A stretch of DNA of 64,000 bases from Acidobacteriota bacterium. Lineage in GTDB: Bacteria > Acidobacteriota > Terriglobia > Bryobacterales > UBA6623. Both the position numbers and the translations under genes were made by a program. Of this stretch, positions 57,385 to 64,000 are shown one piece after another (the first letter of the stretch is position 1; each line of letters opens with the position of its first letter). The DNA lies in contig WGMB01000010.1 in NCBI GenBank assembly GCA_016125275.1, positions 186,001 to 250,000 on the forward strand. Reading direction: 5' to 3'. Below the pieces are notes generated by a model. The model saw only the letters and a program-made list of their open reading frames with translations. It searched no databases and was not told where the DNA came from.

Positions 57385-58008
57385 CTACATGCCTTGGAGC
57401 AGGTGTCCGAGCTTTTCCTTCTTGGTGCGCAGGTAGGCCGCCGCGCGATCTCCGGCTGAAGGCTCGCAAGGCAGACGGGCCTCCACCTCGATGCCGCCTT
57501 CCTCGAGAGCGCTCACCTTGGCCGGGTTGTTGGACAGGAAACGCACCCGCCGCAGTCCCAGCGCCTCGAGCACCGCCACCGCCAGAGCGTAGTCGCGGTG
57601 GTCGGCGGCGAAGCCGAGCTGCTCGTTGGCCTCCACGGTGTCGGCGCCGTTGTCCTGCAAGGCGTAGGCCCGCAGCTTGTTGAGCAAGCCGATGCCGCGG
57701 CCCTCCTGCGGATCATAGATCAGCACGCCACGGCCGTCCTCGGCGATCATGCGCAAAGCCATCTGGAGCTGCGGACCGCAGTCGCAGCGCAGGCTGCCGA
57801 AGACCTCCCCGGTAAGGCACTGGGAGTGAATCCGCACCAACGGAGCCGGCCCGGGCGCTTCGAGATCGCCCAACTTCAGGGCAATGATCTCTTGCTCCAC
57901 GTCGCCAAAACGGCCGCGAAAGCCGAGGATGCGAAACTCGCCGAGAGAAATCGGCAGCGCCGCGTCGGCGACCAGCTCAACGCGGGCGGCTATGGACTGC
58001 TGGGGCAC
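57385..58008 (-). CDS. ribA: GTP cyclohydrolase II
   Basis: A 207-residue enzyme that opens GTP to start riboflavin synthesis. The zinc ligands are in HSQCLTGEVFGSLRCDCGPQ (three Cys), and YDPQEGRGIGLLNKLRAY is the catalytic region. I chose GTG 58008 (MPQQSIAARVELVADAALP...), close to the family start. The in-frame ATG at 58098 lies inside a TATAAT hexamer that is probably the -10 and so would not be transcribed. It is a single-domain RibA, not fused to RibB. Confidence 0.9.
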   Translation of the reverse strand: MPQQSIAARVELVADAALPISLGEFRILGFRGRFGDVEQEIIALKLGDLEAPGPAPLVRIHSQCLTGEVFGSLRCDCGPQLQMALRMIAEDGRGVLIYDPQEGRGIGLLNKLRAYALQDNGADTVEANEQLGFAADHRDYALAVAVLEALGLRRVRFLSNNPAKVSALEEGGIEVEARLPCEPSAGDRAAAYLRTKKEKLGHLLQGM

Positions 58009-58096
58009 GATGGAAAATCCGCAAGACAGGCCGCCCCGCTCCGGGCTCGATCCGCGTCGGCGGTTGGCCGGGGCGTCCGGGACAGCTACTATTTGC

Positions 58097-58102
58097 ATTA
58101 TA
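58097..58102. promoter_or_regulatory. TATAAT (minus strand) in the ribA/lytS-like divergent region
   Basis: The minus strand reads CTATAATGCAAATAG, giving a perfect -10 toward ribA about 90 bases upstream of GTG 58008. On the plus strand CATTAT/TTATAG of the same patch may serve the kinase gene at 58166. Confidence 0.45.
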
Positions 58103-58165
58103 GGCGAGCGCTGATCGCGGGACGGCCTGACGGCCTGCCCACGGCGCGGCTTCCCGCTGCCGGCC

Positions 58166-59536
58166 ATGGGCGTCGAAAACACCATCCTCATCCAGTTGCT
58201 GGTGAAGATCGCCGTGATCGCGTCGATGGCGAGCTTCCTGCTGCGCTGGTCGTTCGCCAAGCGGATGCTGCTGCGGGAGCGCCGCGGCTTCCAGCAACGC
58301 CTGGAGCTGGGCGCGCTGTTCGGCGCGGTTTTCGCCGGCGGCACGCTGGTCCGCATCGTCCTCAAGTACGACGCCGCCGACCTGGGGCTGGAGGGCGCCT
58401 TCGTCTCCGGGCTAGTGGGCGGCTACGTCACCGGCATGCTCACCGGCGGCATGGTGGCGCTGACGGCCACGTTCACGCCGCCCACCCACGAATGGCTGGC
58501 GATTCCCTTGCTGGTGGGGGTAGGCGCGCTCGGCGGCTTGTTGCGTGATATCGCCCCGGGCCCGGAAGAGATCTGGCGCTTTACGCCGTTCTTCCCGTTC
58601 ACGATCTCGTCATGGGTCATGCGCATGCCCAGCGTGGAGAGCGCCTTCCAGATGCTGCTGCTGTTCGCCTGCCTGGCGATCGAGTTCCTGCGCATCAGCG
58701 TGGCCCAGGCGTTCGGCGTGCGGGGCTGGATCTTTTCGCTCTACAACCCGGCGATCGACGACGTGGGCGTCTTCGGCGTGGCGCTGGTCTACTTCTCCAC
58801 CGTGGTCGCTATCGGCGTGACGCTGAAGGTGTGGAACAACACCCGCAACGAGTGGAAGCTCGAGGAGCAGCAGCGGCTGCTGCTGCAAGCTCGGCTCCGC
58901 AACTTGTCGAGCCAGATCAATCCGCACTTCCTGTTCAACACGCTCAATACGGTGGCGTCGCTCATCCGCATCGACCCGGACGGAGCGCGCGAGCTGATCG
59001 TGAAGCTCTCGGCCATCCTGCGCCGGCTCATGCGGCGCCAGCAGGCCTTCGAGCCGCTGCGCAAGGAGCTGCGCTTCATCGAAGACTACCTGGAGATCGA
59101 GAAGGTCCGCTTCGGCGACAAGCTCACCGTGCATGAAGAGCTCGACTCCACCTCCCTGGACGCCTTCGTGCCCAGCATGCTGCTGCAGCCCTTGGTCGAG
59201 AACGCGCTCAAGCACGGGCTCGGCCCGAAGGTGGAGGGCGGCTCGCTATGGATCCGCAGCGCGCGCCGTGGCGGCCGCCTGCAGATCGAGATCGAGGACG
59301 ACGGGACGGGCATCCCCGAAGAGGTTCTGCCGGTCGTGTTCGAGTCCGGCATCGGCTTGAGCAACGTGTACGAGCGGCTGAGCGTGCTGTTCGCCGGCGA
59401 CTTCCAGATGACGATCGAGAACCGTCAGGGCGGCGGCGTGCGGCTGCGCATCCAGATTCCGGAGCTGCAAGACGCGCTGGGGCCCGAAGCGGCGGCGGCC
59501 GAGGCGGCTCCGGCCGATCAAAGCGCGGCGCGGTAG
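58166..59536 (+). CDS. LytS-type sensor histidine kinase
   Basis: A 456-residue membrane kinase. The N-terminal 220 residues form the five-to-six-helix 5TMR-LYT-type sensor (for example GLVGGYVTGMLTGGMVAL). The His_kinase module follows: LSSQINPHFLFNTLNTVASL with the phospho-accepting His, then the ATPase-like domain LLQPLVENALKHGLG, IEDDGTGIPEE and GIGLSNVYERL. LytS kinases normally work with a LytTR response regulator; none is encoded in the window, so it is an orphan here. Its end overlaps the converging galT-like gene by 19 bases. Confidence 0.92.
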   Translation: MGVENTILIQLLVKIAVIASMASFLLRWSFAKRMLLRERRGFQQRLELGALFGAVFAGGTLVRIVLKYDAADLGLEGAFVSGLVGGYVTGMLTGGMVALTATFTPPTHEWLAIPLLVGVGALGGLLRDIAPGPEEIWRFTPFFPFTISSWVMRMPSVESAFQMLLLFACLAIEFLRISVAQAFGVRGWIFSLYNPAIDDVGVFGVALVYFSTVVAIGVTLKVWNNTRNEWKLEEQQRLLLQARLRNLSSQINPHFLFNTLNTVASLIRIDPDGARELIVKLSAILRRLMRRQQAFEPLRKELRFIEDYLEIEKVRFGDKLTVHEELDSTSLDAFVPSMLLQPLVENALKHGLGPKVEGGSLWIRSARRGGRLQIEIEDDGTGIPEEVLPVVFESGIGLSNVYERLSVLFAGDFQMTIENRQGGGVRLRIQIPELQDALGPEAAAAEAAPADQSAAR

Positions 59537-60492
59537 CGCCGAGCCGTGTCGACCGGATCGGTCTGGTTGACGAACAGGCCGCCGGCCCACTCGAAACCGC
59601 CGATCTTCGTCAGCCGGGGGAAGACCTCGATACGCCAGCGCCAGCGCTCGCGGCCCTCGGCCCGGAACGGCGCCGTCGCCAGCAGCAGGTGATAGGACGG
59701 CCGCCCGTGGAGCGCGTTCATGGCGCCCAGCACCGCCCGCAGAACGGCCGCCGGCGCCTCCACGTCCGCCGTCTCTTCGAAGCAGGCCTCCGGCGCCGCC
59801 GGGGCGATCCAGACCTCGTCGGGAAAACGCGACGCGGCCGGCGCGAAGGCCACGGCGCCCCCATTGCCCGTGACGCGCAGGGCCGGATGGGCTGCGTCGG
59901 CGTCGAGCCGCGCGCCGGCCTCCCCACTGCCGAAGGCGGCCAGCTCCGCCCGCACCCTGGCGGGCACGAAGGGGATCGCCATGAGCTGCGAGTGGGAGTG
60001 CTCCAGCGAGGCGCCCGCCTCCGGACCGTGGTTCTTGAACAAGCTGGCGTAGCGTAGCCGAGGGTCGGCGGCGGCGGCCTGCAGCCGGCGGCGCCAGGCG
60101 CCCAGCGCGCTGATCAGCTCCGGCTCGCTCAGCTCGCCCAGGCCCCGGTCGTGGTCCGGCGTCTCGATCAGCACCTCGTGTACGCCGAAGGCGCCGCCGG
60201 GCTCGGCCGGCTCTCGCGGGAAGGCCGGAAAGCGGTTCGGGACCACACGCCAGCTCCAGCCCGGGGCGTCGGCCGGGACGCCGGCGGGGCGTTCGGCGGC
60301 GACCTCCGGCGGCGTCTCCCCTTCCCTGCCGGGGCAAAACGGGCAGCGGTTGCGGCGCTCGGCGGCCTCCGAGCGAAAGTCATACGGCCGGGCGGCGCGG
60401 CCGGGGGAGAGCAGAACGGGTTCGCCGCGCAGATCCGTCCGCCACTCAGCGCCGGCGGCGGGCTTCGGCTTCGGATTGCTCGGAGAAGGCAT
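59518..60492 (-). CDS. GalT-like HIT-superfamily nucleotidyltransferase
   Basis: A 324-residue protein of the galactose-1-phosphate uridylyltransferase family. CPFCPGREGE carries the first metal Cys pair, VPNRFPAF is conserved, and the catalytic block reads LEHSHSQLMAIPF, with HSHSQ in place of the HPHGQ of true GalT. That change is seen in relatives acting as ADP-glucose or sulfate-adenylate transferases, so galactose metabolism should not be assumed; no galK or galE is nearby. The start overlaps the yraN end by 47 bases and there is no later Met, so the overlap is probably real. Confidence 0.85.
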   Translation of the reverse strand: MPSPSNPKPKPAAGAEWRTDLRGEPVLLSPGRAARPYDFRSEAAERRNRCPFCPGREGETPPEVAAERPAGVPADAPGWSWRVVPNRFPAFPREPAEPGGAFGVHEVLIETPDHDRGLGELSEPELISALGAWRRRLQAAAADPRLRYASLFKNHGPEAGASLEHSHSQLMAIPFVPARVRAELAAFGSGEAGARLDADAAHPALRVTGNGGAVAFAPAASRFPDEVWIAPAAPEACFEETADVEAPAAVLRAVLGAMNALHGRPSYHLLLATAPFRAEGRERWRWRIEVFPRLTKIGGFEWAGGLFVNQTDPVDTARRYRAAL

Positions 60493-60886
60493 TCTTGAAC
60501 AGCTCGACGACCGGCGGCTCGGAGAGCACTACACTCACCATGTCATATCGCAGCCGGTTCGAATCCACCTTCGCACGCCGGGCGTATTCGTGGGCGGCGC
60601 TGATGATCTTGCGGCGCTTGGCGCGGTCCACGAAGGCCTCCGGGCGTCCGAAGTCGGCGTTCTTGCGGGCCTTCACCTCCACGCAGGCCAGGAACTCGCC
60701 GTCCCAGCCGATGGCGTCGATCTCGCCGCGGCCCGAGCGGGCGCGGTAGTTGCGCGCCACCACCTGGTAGCCTTCGGCGCGCAGCCGTTCACAGGCCAAA
60801 TCTTCGCCGCGGCGGGCGTCTCGCAAGTGGGCCGGCAGGTCGCGGTCAGCGGCGGACCTGAGGCGCTCAAGCAGCCGCGCGATCAT
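60446..60886 (-). CDS. yraN: YraN/UPF0102 family endonuclease-like protein
   Basis: A 146-residue protein with the restriction-endonuclease-like fold of UPF0102. ARRGEDLACERLRAEGYQVVARNYR, GEIDAIGWDGEFLACVEVKARK and a following DRAKRRKI helix give the (D/E)xK nuclease core. The family is often adjacent to rnhB or rsmI but its role is uncertain. It overlaps the upstream oxidoreductase gene by 4 bases (ATGA). Confidence 0.9.
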   Translation of the reverse strand: MIARLLERLRSAADRDLPAHLRDARRGEDLACERLRAEGYQVVARNYRARSGRGEIDAIGWDGEFLACVEVKARKNADFGRPEAFVDRAKRRKIISAAHEYARRAKVDSNRLRYDMVSVVLSEPPVVELFKNAFSEQSEAEARRRR

Positions 60887-61845
60887 TGCCGATAGGCTTC
60901 CTCCAGCAGTCGCTGCACTTCGCGGCCCGCGGTGCCATCGACCACGGGGTCGCGACCGGCCCGCACCGTTTGCACGAAGTTCTCCACCAGCGGCTGGTGC
61001 AGGTTCGGATGCGGCGGATGAATCTCGAGGCGCTCCACGCCGGCCGTGGCGATGCGGAGGTCACCCTTGTTGAGCGACGTCACGTGCAGGGAACCGGCGG
61101 TTCCGTAGAGGTCGAGCGTATCTTGCGGCTCGGCCGGCGCGTGGGAGACCAGCAGCAGCCCGCGCGCGCCGGACGCGAAGCGCAGCCGCAACAGCGCGGT
61201 GTCCTCCACGGGCCGCTCGAAGGTCAACCGGCTCAGCTCGGCGTCGGCGATCTCGAAGGGGCCGAGCAGATTGTGCAGGGCCTCCAGCCGATGCGAGCCG
61301 AAGTCCATCAGGGGGCCGCCGCCGGCCTGCGCCGGGTCGATCAACCACGAGCGAGCCGTTCCGGGGGCCGGGTTGAAGCGCTCAAACGCCCGAATCTCCG
61401 CCAGCACGACGCGTCCGATCGCCCCGGCGCGGATCAGCTCGGACATCCGCCGCAGTACCGGATAGAAGCGGCGGTAGTAGGCCACGCCGAGGCGCACGCC
61501 GTGGGCTTGGCAGGCGGCGATCATGCGGTCGCAGGCGGCCGTGTCGATCGCCATCGGCTTCTCGCACAGCACGTGCTTGCCGGCCTCGGCGGCGGCGATG
61601 GTCTGCTCGGCGTGCTGATCGACCGGCGTGGCGATGTAGACGGCGTCGACCGAGGGGTCGCGGACCTGTTCGCGCCAATCAGCGAAGAAGGATGGCGCGG
61701 CAATCTGACACGCGCACTCCTCGGCGCGGTCCGGGTTGCCGCGGCTCACCGAAACCAGCGCGCTGCCCGGCGCCTCGCGCAAGGCGGCGGCCACGCGCTT
61801 GCGAACGATGTCTCCACACCCGATCAGAGCCCAACGCAACGGCAT
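60883..61845 (-). CDS. Gfo/Idh/MocA-family oxidoreductase
   Basis: A 320-residue NAD(P)-dependent oxidoreductase. The Rossmann loop is LIGCGDIVRKR, the family HVLCEKPMAI segment with the catalytic Lys is present, and GGGPLMDFGSHRLEAL starts the C-terminal sheet domain. These enzymes oxidise sugars or inositols; the substrate is unknown. ATG 61845 is preceded after 15 bases by TACCAT on the minus strand (61860-61865), a likely -10. It heads an operon with yraN and the galT-like gene. Confidence 0.9.
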   Translation of the reverse strand: MPLRWALIGCGDIVRKRVAAALREAPGSALVSVSRGNPDRAEECACQIAAPSFFADWREQVRDPSVDAVYIATPVDQHAEQTIAAAEAGKHVLCEKPMAIDTAACDRMIAACQAHGVRLGVAYYRRFYPVLRRMSELIRAGAIGRVVLAEIRAFERFNPAPGTARSWLIDPAQAGGGPLMDFGSHRLEALHNLLGPFEIADAELSRLTFERPVEDTALLRLRFASGARGLLLVSHAPAEPQDTLDLYGTAGSLHVTSLNKGDLRIATAGVERLEIHPPHPNLHQPLVENFVQTVRAGRDPVVDGTAGREVQRLLEEAYRQ

Positions 61846-61884
61846 CGCTTCGGCCTCTGATGGTAGCGCGAACGCCCCGCGCGC

Positions 61885-61916
61885 CGGGCCGGTTAAATCG
61901 CCGTAAAACCGGCCCG
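61885..61916. repeat. 10-bp inverted repeat in a divergent intergenic region
   Basis: CGGGCCGGTT (61885-61894) pairs with AACCGGCCCG (61907-61916) across 12 bases. It lies between the oxidoreductase start and the small basic-protein gene, a place suited to an operator. No gene for a regulator is adjacent. Confidence 0.55.
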
Positions 61917-61976
61917 TAACGCACGTCCGCGCCCCGGTTCCGGTCATCTCAACAGGTAGGAAAGGAGGCCAAGACC

Positions 61977-62387
61977 ATGAAACGCATGATGGTTTGGACG
62001 GCTGCAGCGGCGCTGGCATTGACCGGCGCGGCCTACGGGCAGAACGGGGCCCAAACGCAGGCCGGAGATCAGCAGCAGGCGAGGATCCACAAGCCCGCCG
62101 ACGGAAAGGGGCTCAACAAGGATCAAGCCAAGGCGGCCCGCAAGCAACAGAAGCAAGCGGAAAAGGCCGCCAAGAAAGCCGCCCGAGCGGAGCGGAAGGC
62201 GAACAAGGCGGCGGCCATGAACGGACCCGGCAACGGAACGGGCAACCAAGGCGCCGGCCCCAAGGACGGGACCGGCTATGGCGTCAACACCGGCAAGAAG
62301 GCCGGCCCGATGGATGGAACCGGCCCGCAAGTGGGCCAAGGCCAAGCCGGCCAGACCGGCGCCCGCGGCGGTCGCGGCCGCCGCTAG
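61977..62387 (+). CDS. Small secreted Lys/Ala-rich protein with GTG-type C-terminal repeats
   Basis: A 136-residue protein with a signal peptide (about 1-21, GAAYGQ). The middle (about 45-80) is a Lys/Ala/Gln-rich helix, and the C-terminal half is Gly-rich with repeated Gly-Thr-Gly and DGTG units (GNGTGNQGAGPKDGTGYG, later MDGTGPQ). The Shine-Dalgarno AAGGAGG is the strongest in the window, suggesting high expression. The family is unknown to me; it may be a periplasmic or surface structural or nucleic-acid-binding protein. A strong hairpin follows. Confidence 0.8.
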   Translation: MKRMMVWTAAAALALTGAAYGQNGAQTQAGDQQQARIHKPADGKGLNKDQAKAARKQQKQAEKAAKKAARAERKANKAAAMNGPGNGTGNQGAGPKDGTGYGVNTGKKAGPMDGTGPQVGQGQAGQTGARGGRGRR

Positions 62388-62404
62388 CAACGTTTAGATG
62401 AGAG

Positions 62405-62434
62405 GGGAACGGCCGCCCCCGGGCGGCCCTTCCC
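62405..62434 (+). terminator. Strong hairpin behind the small basic secreted protein
   Basis: GGCCGCCC (62411-62418) pairs with GGGCGGCC (62421-62428), and the flanks GGGAA/TTCCC (62405-62409 and 62430-62434) extend the stem. It follows the stop by 18 bases. The 3' arm ends in CTTCCC rather than a U-tract. Confidence 0.6.
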
Positions 62435-62485
62435 ATTCGGTGGGAAAAGGCTTAGACTTTGGGCCACCCCCCTCTCGATGAGCTC

Positions 62486-64000
62486 ATGACGGACGCCGAA
62501 ATCCGATCTCGACTCGAAAAGAGTCGCCTCGAGCTACTGGACCTTACGACCCGCAATCGCCTCCTGCACTGCCCGGCTTCGCGCGTCGGGGGCATTGAGA
62601 TCGTGGAGGAGAAGGCATCGGAGGTCTTTCAGATCCTCGCCATCCAAAGGAAGGCGATGACTTTTGACGAAGCTCCGGGACAATCCGAGGCGGAGTCTGA
62701 CGGCGATCAGGCGGCCGTGTTCGGTCAGCCGAAAGACTTCGACGTCGACCCAAAGCGCTACACCGATACTCGGCTCCAGACGACGCTCGGCTCGGAAGCG
62801 CTCCAGAAGGCTCTGTTGCGCGTGGAGAGGCAAGCCAAGACACTGGTCGAGGAACAGGGCTTCAATACCTTGTATCTCGCACTGGGCTTCCTCCACTGGA
62901 AGGACGGAGACAAGTCGCGTCGGGCTCCGTTGCTGCTGCTGCCGGTCGAGCTGAAGCGGAAGGGCGCCGCCTCACGGTTCCAACTGTCGTTGACCGATGA
63001 CGACATCGAGTCCAATCTGTCTCTCGAGGAGAAGATGAAGACCCTGGGAGTGGCGCTGCCGCCCTTTCCAGAGTCCGACGACCTGGACCCCTCGGCGTAC
63101 TTTGACTCGGTCGCGGCCGCGGTTCGGACCCGCGAAGACTGGCACGTTCGTCCTGACGCGATGCGGCTGGCGTTCTTCTCCTTCACGAAGTTGAGGATGT
63201 ATCGTGACCTCGATCCCGCTGCCTGGACCGAGCGACCCCTGGAACGGCACGCCTTGCTGCGCGGACTGATGGGCGCGCAGGAACTGGATCGCGAGCCCGA
63301 GGAGACGGTTCCGGAGTTCCTGGACGATCACTCGCCCGCGGTCGATCTTTCGCCCATTCATGACGCGGACTCGAGCCAGTTGCAGGCGCTACTGCGGGCG
63401 CGAGTGGGCCGCTCGATGATCATCCAGGGGCCGCCGGGCACCGGCAAGTCCCAGACGATCGCCAACCTGATCGGCCAGGCTCTGACCGACGGCAAGAAGG
63501 CGCTGTTCGTGGCGGAGAAACTGGCGGCGCTCGAAGTCGTCATGCGGCGTCTCGAGCAGGCCGGCGTCGGAGACGCCTGTTTGGAGCTCCACAGCCGGAC
63601 CTCCAACAAGCGGGCGGTTCTGGAAGAGCTCGACCGCACGCTGAACCTGGCTGAGCCGCGGCTCCTCGACGCCGCTGAGGATGGCGACCTCGCGCCGGAC
63701 CGGGAGCGCCTCAATGCCTACTGTCGGGCTGTCGGCCAGCCGATCGGGGACTCCGGCGTGCTTCCGCGAGACGCCTTCGTGGCGTGGCATCGCGCCACAT
63801 GGCGGTTGGAACCCGAATCCGCGCCCGCAGTCACGATCCCTGGCGCCGCCGAATGGAACGCCGACCGGCTCCAGGCGATGCGACGCACGGTGCGAGAGCT
63901 GGCGGCGGCGCGAGAAGCATTGGGGATGGCGCCCCAAGCCCATCCTTTTGCCGGTTCGGCGATCCGTTCGTGGACGCCGATGGGCGATTCCGACCTCCGG
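62486..64000 (+). CDS. N-terminal 505 residues of a DUF4011-type SF1 helicase (3' truncated by window edge)
   Basis: The frame opens at ATG 62486 and has no stop before the window ends. The N-terminus SRLELLDLTTRNRLLHC is the DUF4011 signature, and RRAPLLLLPVEL with FFSFTKLRMYRDL continues the domain. An AAA_11 (Upf1-like SF1 helicase) motor begins after residue 300 with Walker A IIQGPPGTGKSQTIANL (Gly315-Ser322) and VAEKLAALEVV. Full-length relatives often carry a C-terminal Vsr-like nuclease and DUF3320 and are suspected in phage or plasmid defence. The remaining domains and neighbours are outside the window. A short ATG at 62478 is out of frame and rejected. Confidence 0.88.
   Translation, partial: MTDAEIRSRLEKSRLELLDLTTRNRLLHCPASRVGGIEIVEEKASEVFQILAIQRKAMTFDEAPGQSEAESDGDQAAVFGQPKDFDVDPKRYTDTRLQTTLGSEALQKALLRVERQAKTLVEEQGFNTLYLALGFLHWKDGDKSRRAPLLLLPVELKRKGAASRFQLSLTDDDIESNLSLEEKMKTLGVALPPFPESDDLDPSAYFDSVAAAVRTREDWHVRPDAMRLAFFSFTKLRMYRDLDPAAWTERPLERHALLRGLMGAQELDREPEETVPEFLDDHSPAVDLSPIHDADSSQLQALLRARVGRSMIIQGPPGTGKSQTIANLIGQALTDGKKALFVAEKLAALEVVMRRLEQAGVGDACLELHSRTSNKRAVLEELDRTLNLAEPRLLDAAEDGDLAPDRERLNAYCRAVGQPIGDSGVLPRDAFVAWHRATWRLEPESAPAVTIPGAAEWNADRLQAMRRTVRELAAAREALGMAPQAHPFAGSAIRSWTPMGDSDLR

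Noticed and set aside
58098-58365. Longer N-termini for ribA
   Set aside because: The ATG at 58098 is inside TATAAT and the added residues are not like GTP cyclohydrolase II.
59518-60492. Calling the gene galT outright
   Set aside because: The catalytic motif is HSHSQ, not HPHGQ, and no Leloir-pathway genes are adjacent.
1-64000. tRNA, rRNA, prophage, integrase or replication-origin features
   Set aside because: None could be recognised by eye on either strand; a tRNAscan or Infernal run would be needed to exclude small RNAs.

Overview
The window is a high-GC, gene-dense bacterial chromosome segment. The gene content fits an Acidobacteriota genome of the Bryobacterales/Solibacter type. Pointers are a very large TonB-dependent receptor with an N-terminal carboxypeptidase-regulatory domain, a DUF1592/DUF1552 pair, secreted sulfatases, a DUF1080 protein, two genes of the futalosine menaquinone route (mqnA, mqnC), and MBL and M14 hydrolases with export signals. 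This placement is inference from gene content; no rRNA or tRNA gene was seen.

Layout. 1-6.3 kb: the end of an unrecognised protein, a DUF2064 protein, the TonB-dependent receptor and two exported RidA-type proteins, one with three tandem domains. 6.3-9.8 kb: a secreted double-YHS-like protein, a sulfatase, pgeF and queE. 9.8-13.1 kb (minus strand): a small unknown gene, ychF, a PIN toxin-antitoxin pair and an orphan MoxR ATPase. 13.1-17.4 kb (minus): an exported hydrolase operon (sulfatase lipoprotein, gamma-glutamyltransferase, metallophosphoesterase) facing a divergent MFS transporter. 18.8-25.7 kb: a decayed transposase remnant, uppS, a winged-helix regulator with a membrane partner, ftsK, uppP and a LarA-like protein. 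25.8-29.6 kb: a tandem MBL lipoprotein divergent from mqnA-mqnC. 29.6-36.1 kb: an HDOD protein, PP2C, ygfZ, an MBL hydrolase, an isochorismatase-like hydrolase, pdxS-pdxT and a low-molecular-weight phosphatase. 36.2-45.1 kb: a TonB-like protein, a TadZ/CpaE-like ATPase with a coiled-coil partner, lspA-lgt, polA, a lipid kinase and a DUF1080 protein. 45.1-50.9 kb: rsmI, an M14 peptidase and the DUF1592-DUF1552-small protein operon. 51-53.2 kb: a phosphate-type porin and a PhoU-like gene, each behind a Pho-box-like repeat. 53.3-58.2 kb (minus): rpmI-rplT-pheS-pheT and ribA. 58.2-64 kb: a LytS-like kinase, a galT-like gene, yraN, a Gfo/Idh/MocA oxidoreductase, a small basic secreted protein and the first 505 codons of a DUF4011-type helicase cut by the window edge.

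How genes fit together. Several sets act in one pathway: uppS and uppP (undecaprenyl phosphate supply), lspA and lgt (lipoprotein maturation, with several predicted lipoproteins nearby), pdxS and pdxT (PLP synthase), mqnA and mqnC (menaquinone), and the porin with the PhoU-like protein (phosphate). Many starts lie directly behind a TAnnnT hexamer, sometimes on both strands at once, suggesting short-leader or leaderless transcripts.

I found no complete, clearly new multi-gene system. The strongest leads are the exported RidA cluster, the Pho-box-like arrays, the 16-bp hairpin between pdxS and pdxT, the TadZ-like ATPase with a coiled-coil partner, the 10-bp repeat array behind ftsK, and the truncated DUF4011 helicase, whose neighbours lie outside the window.
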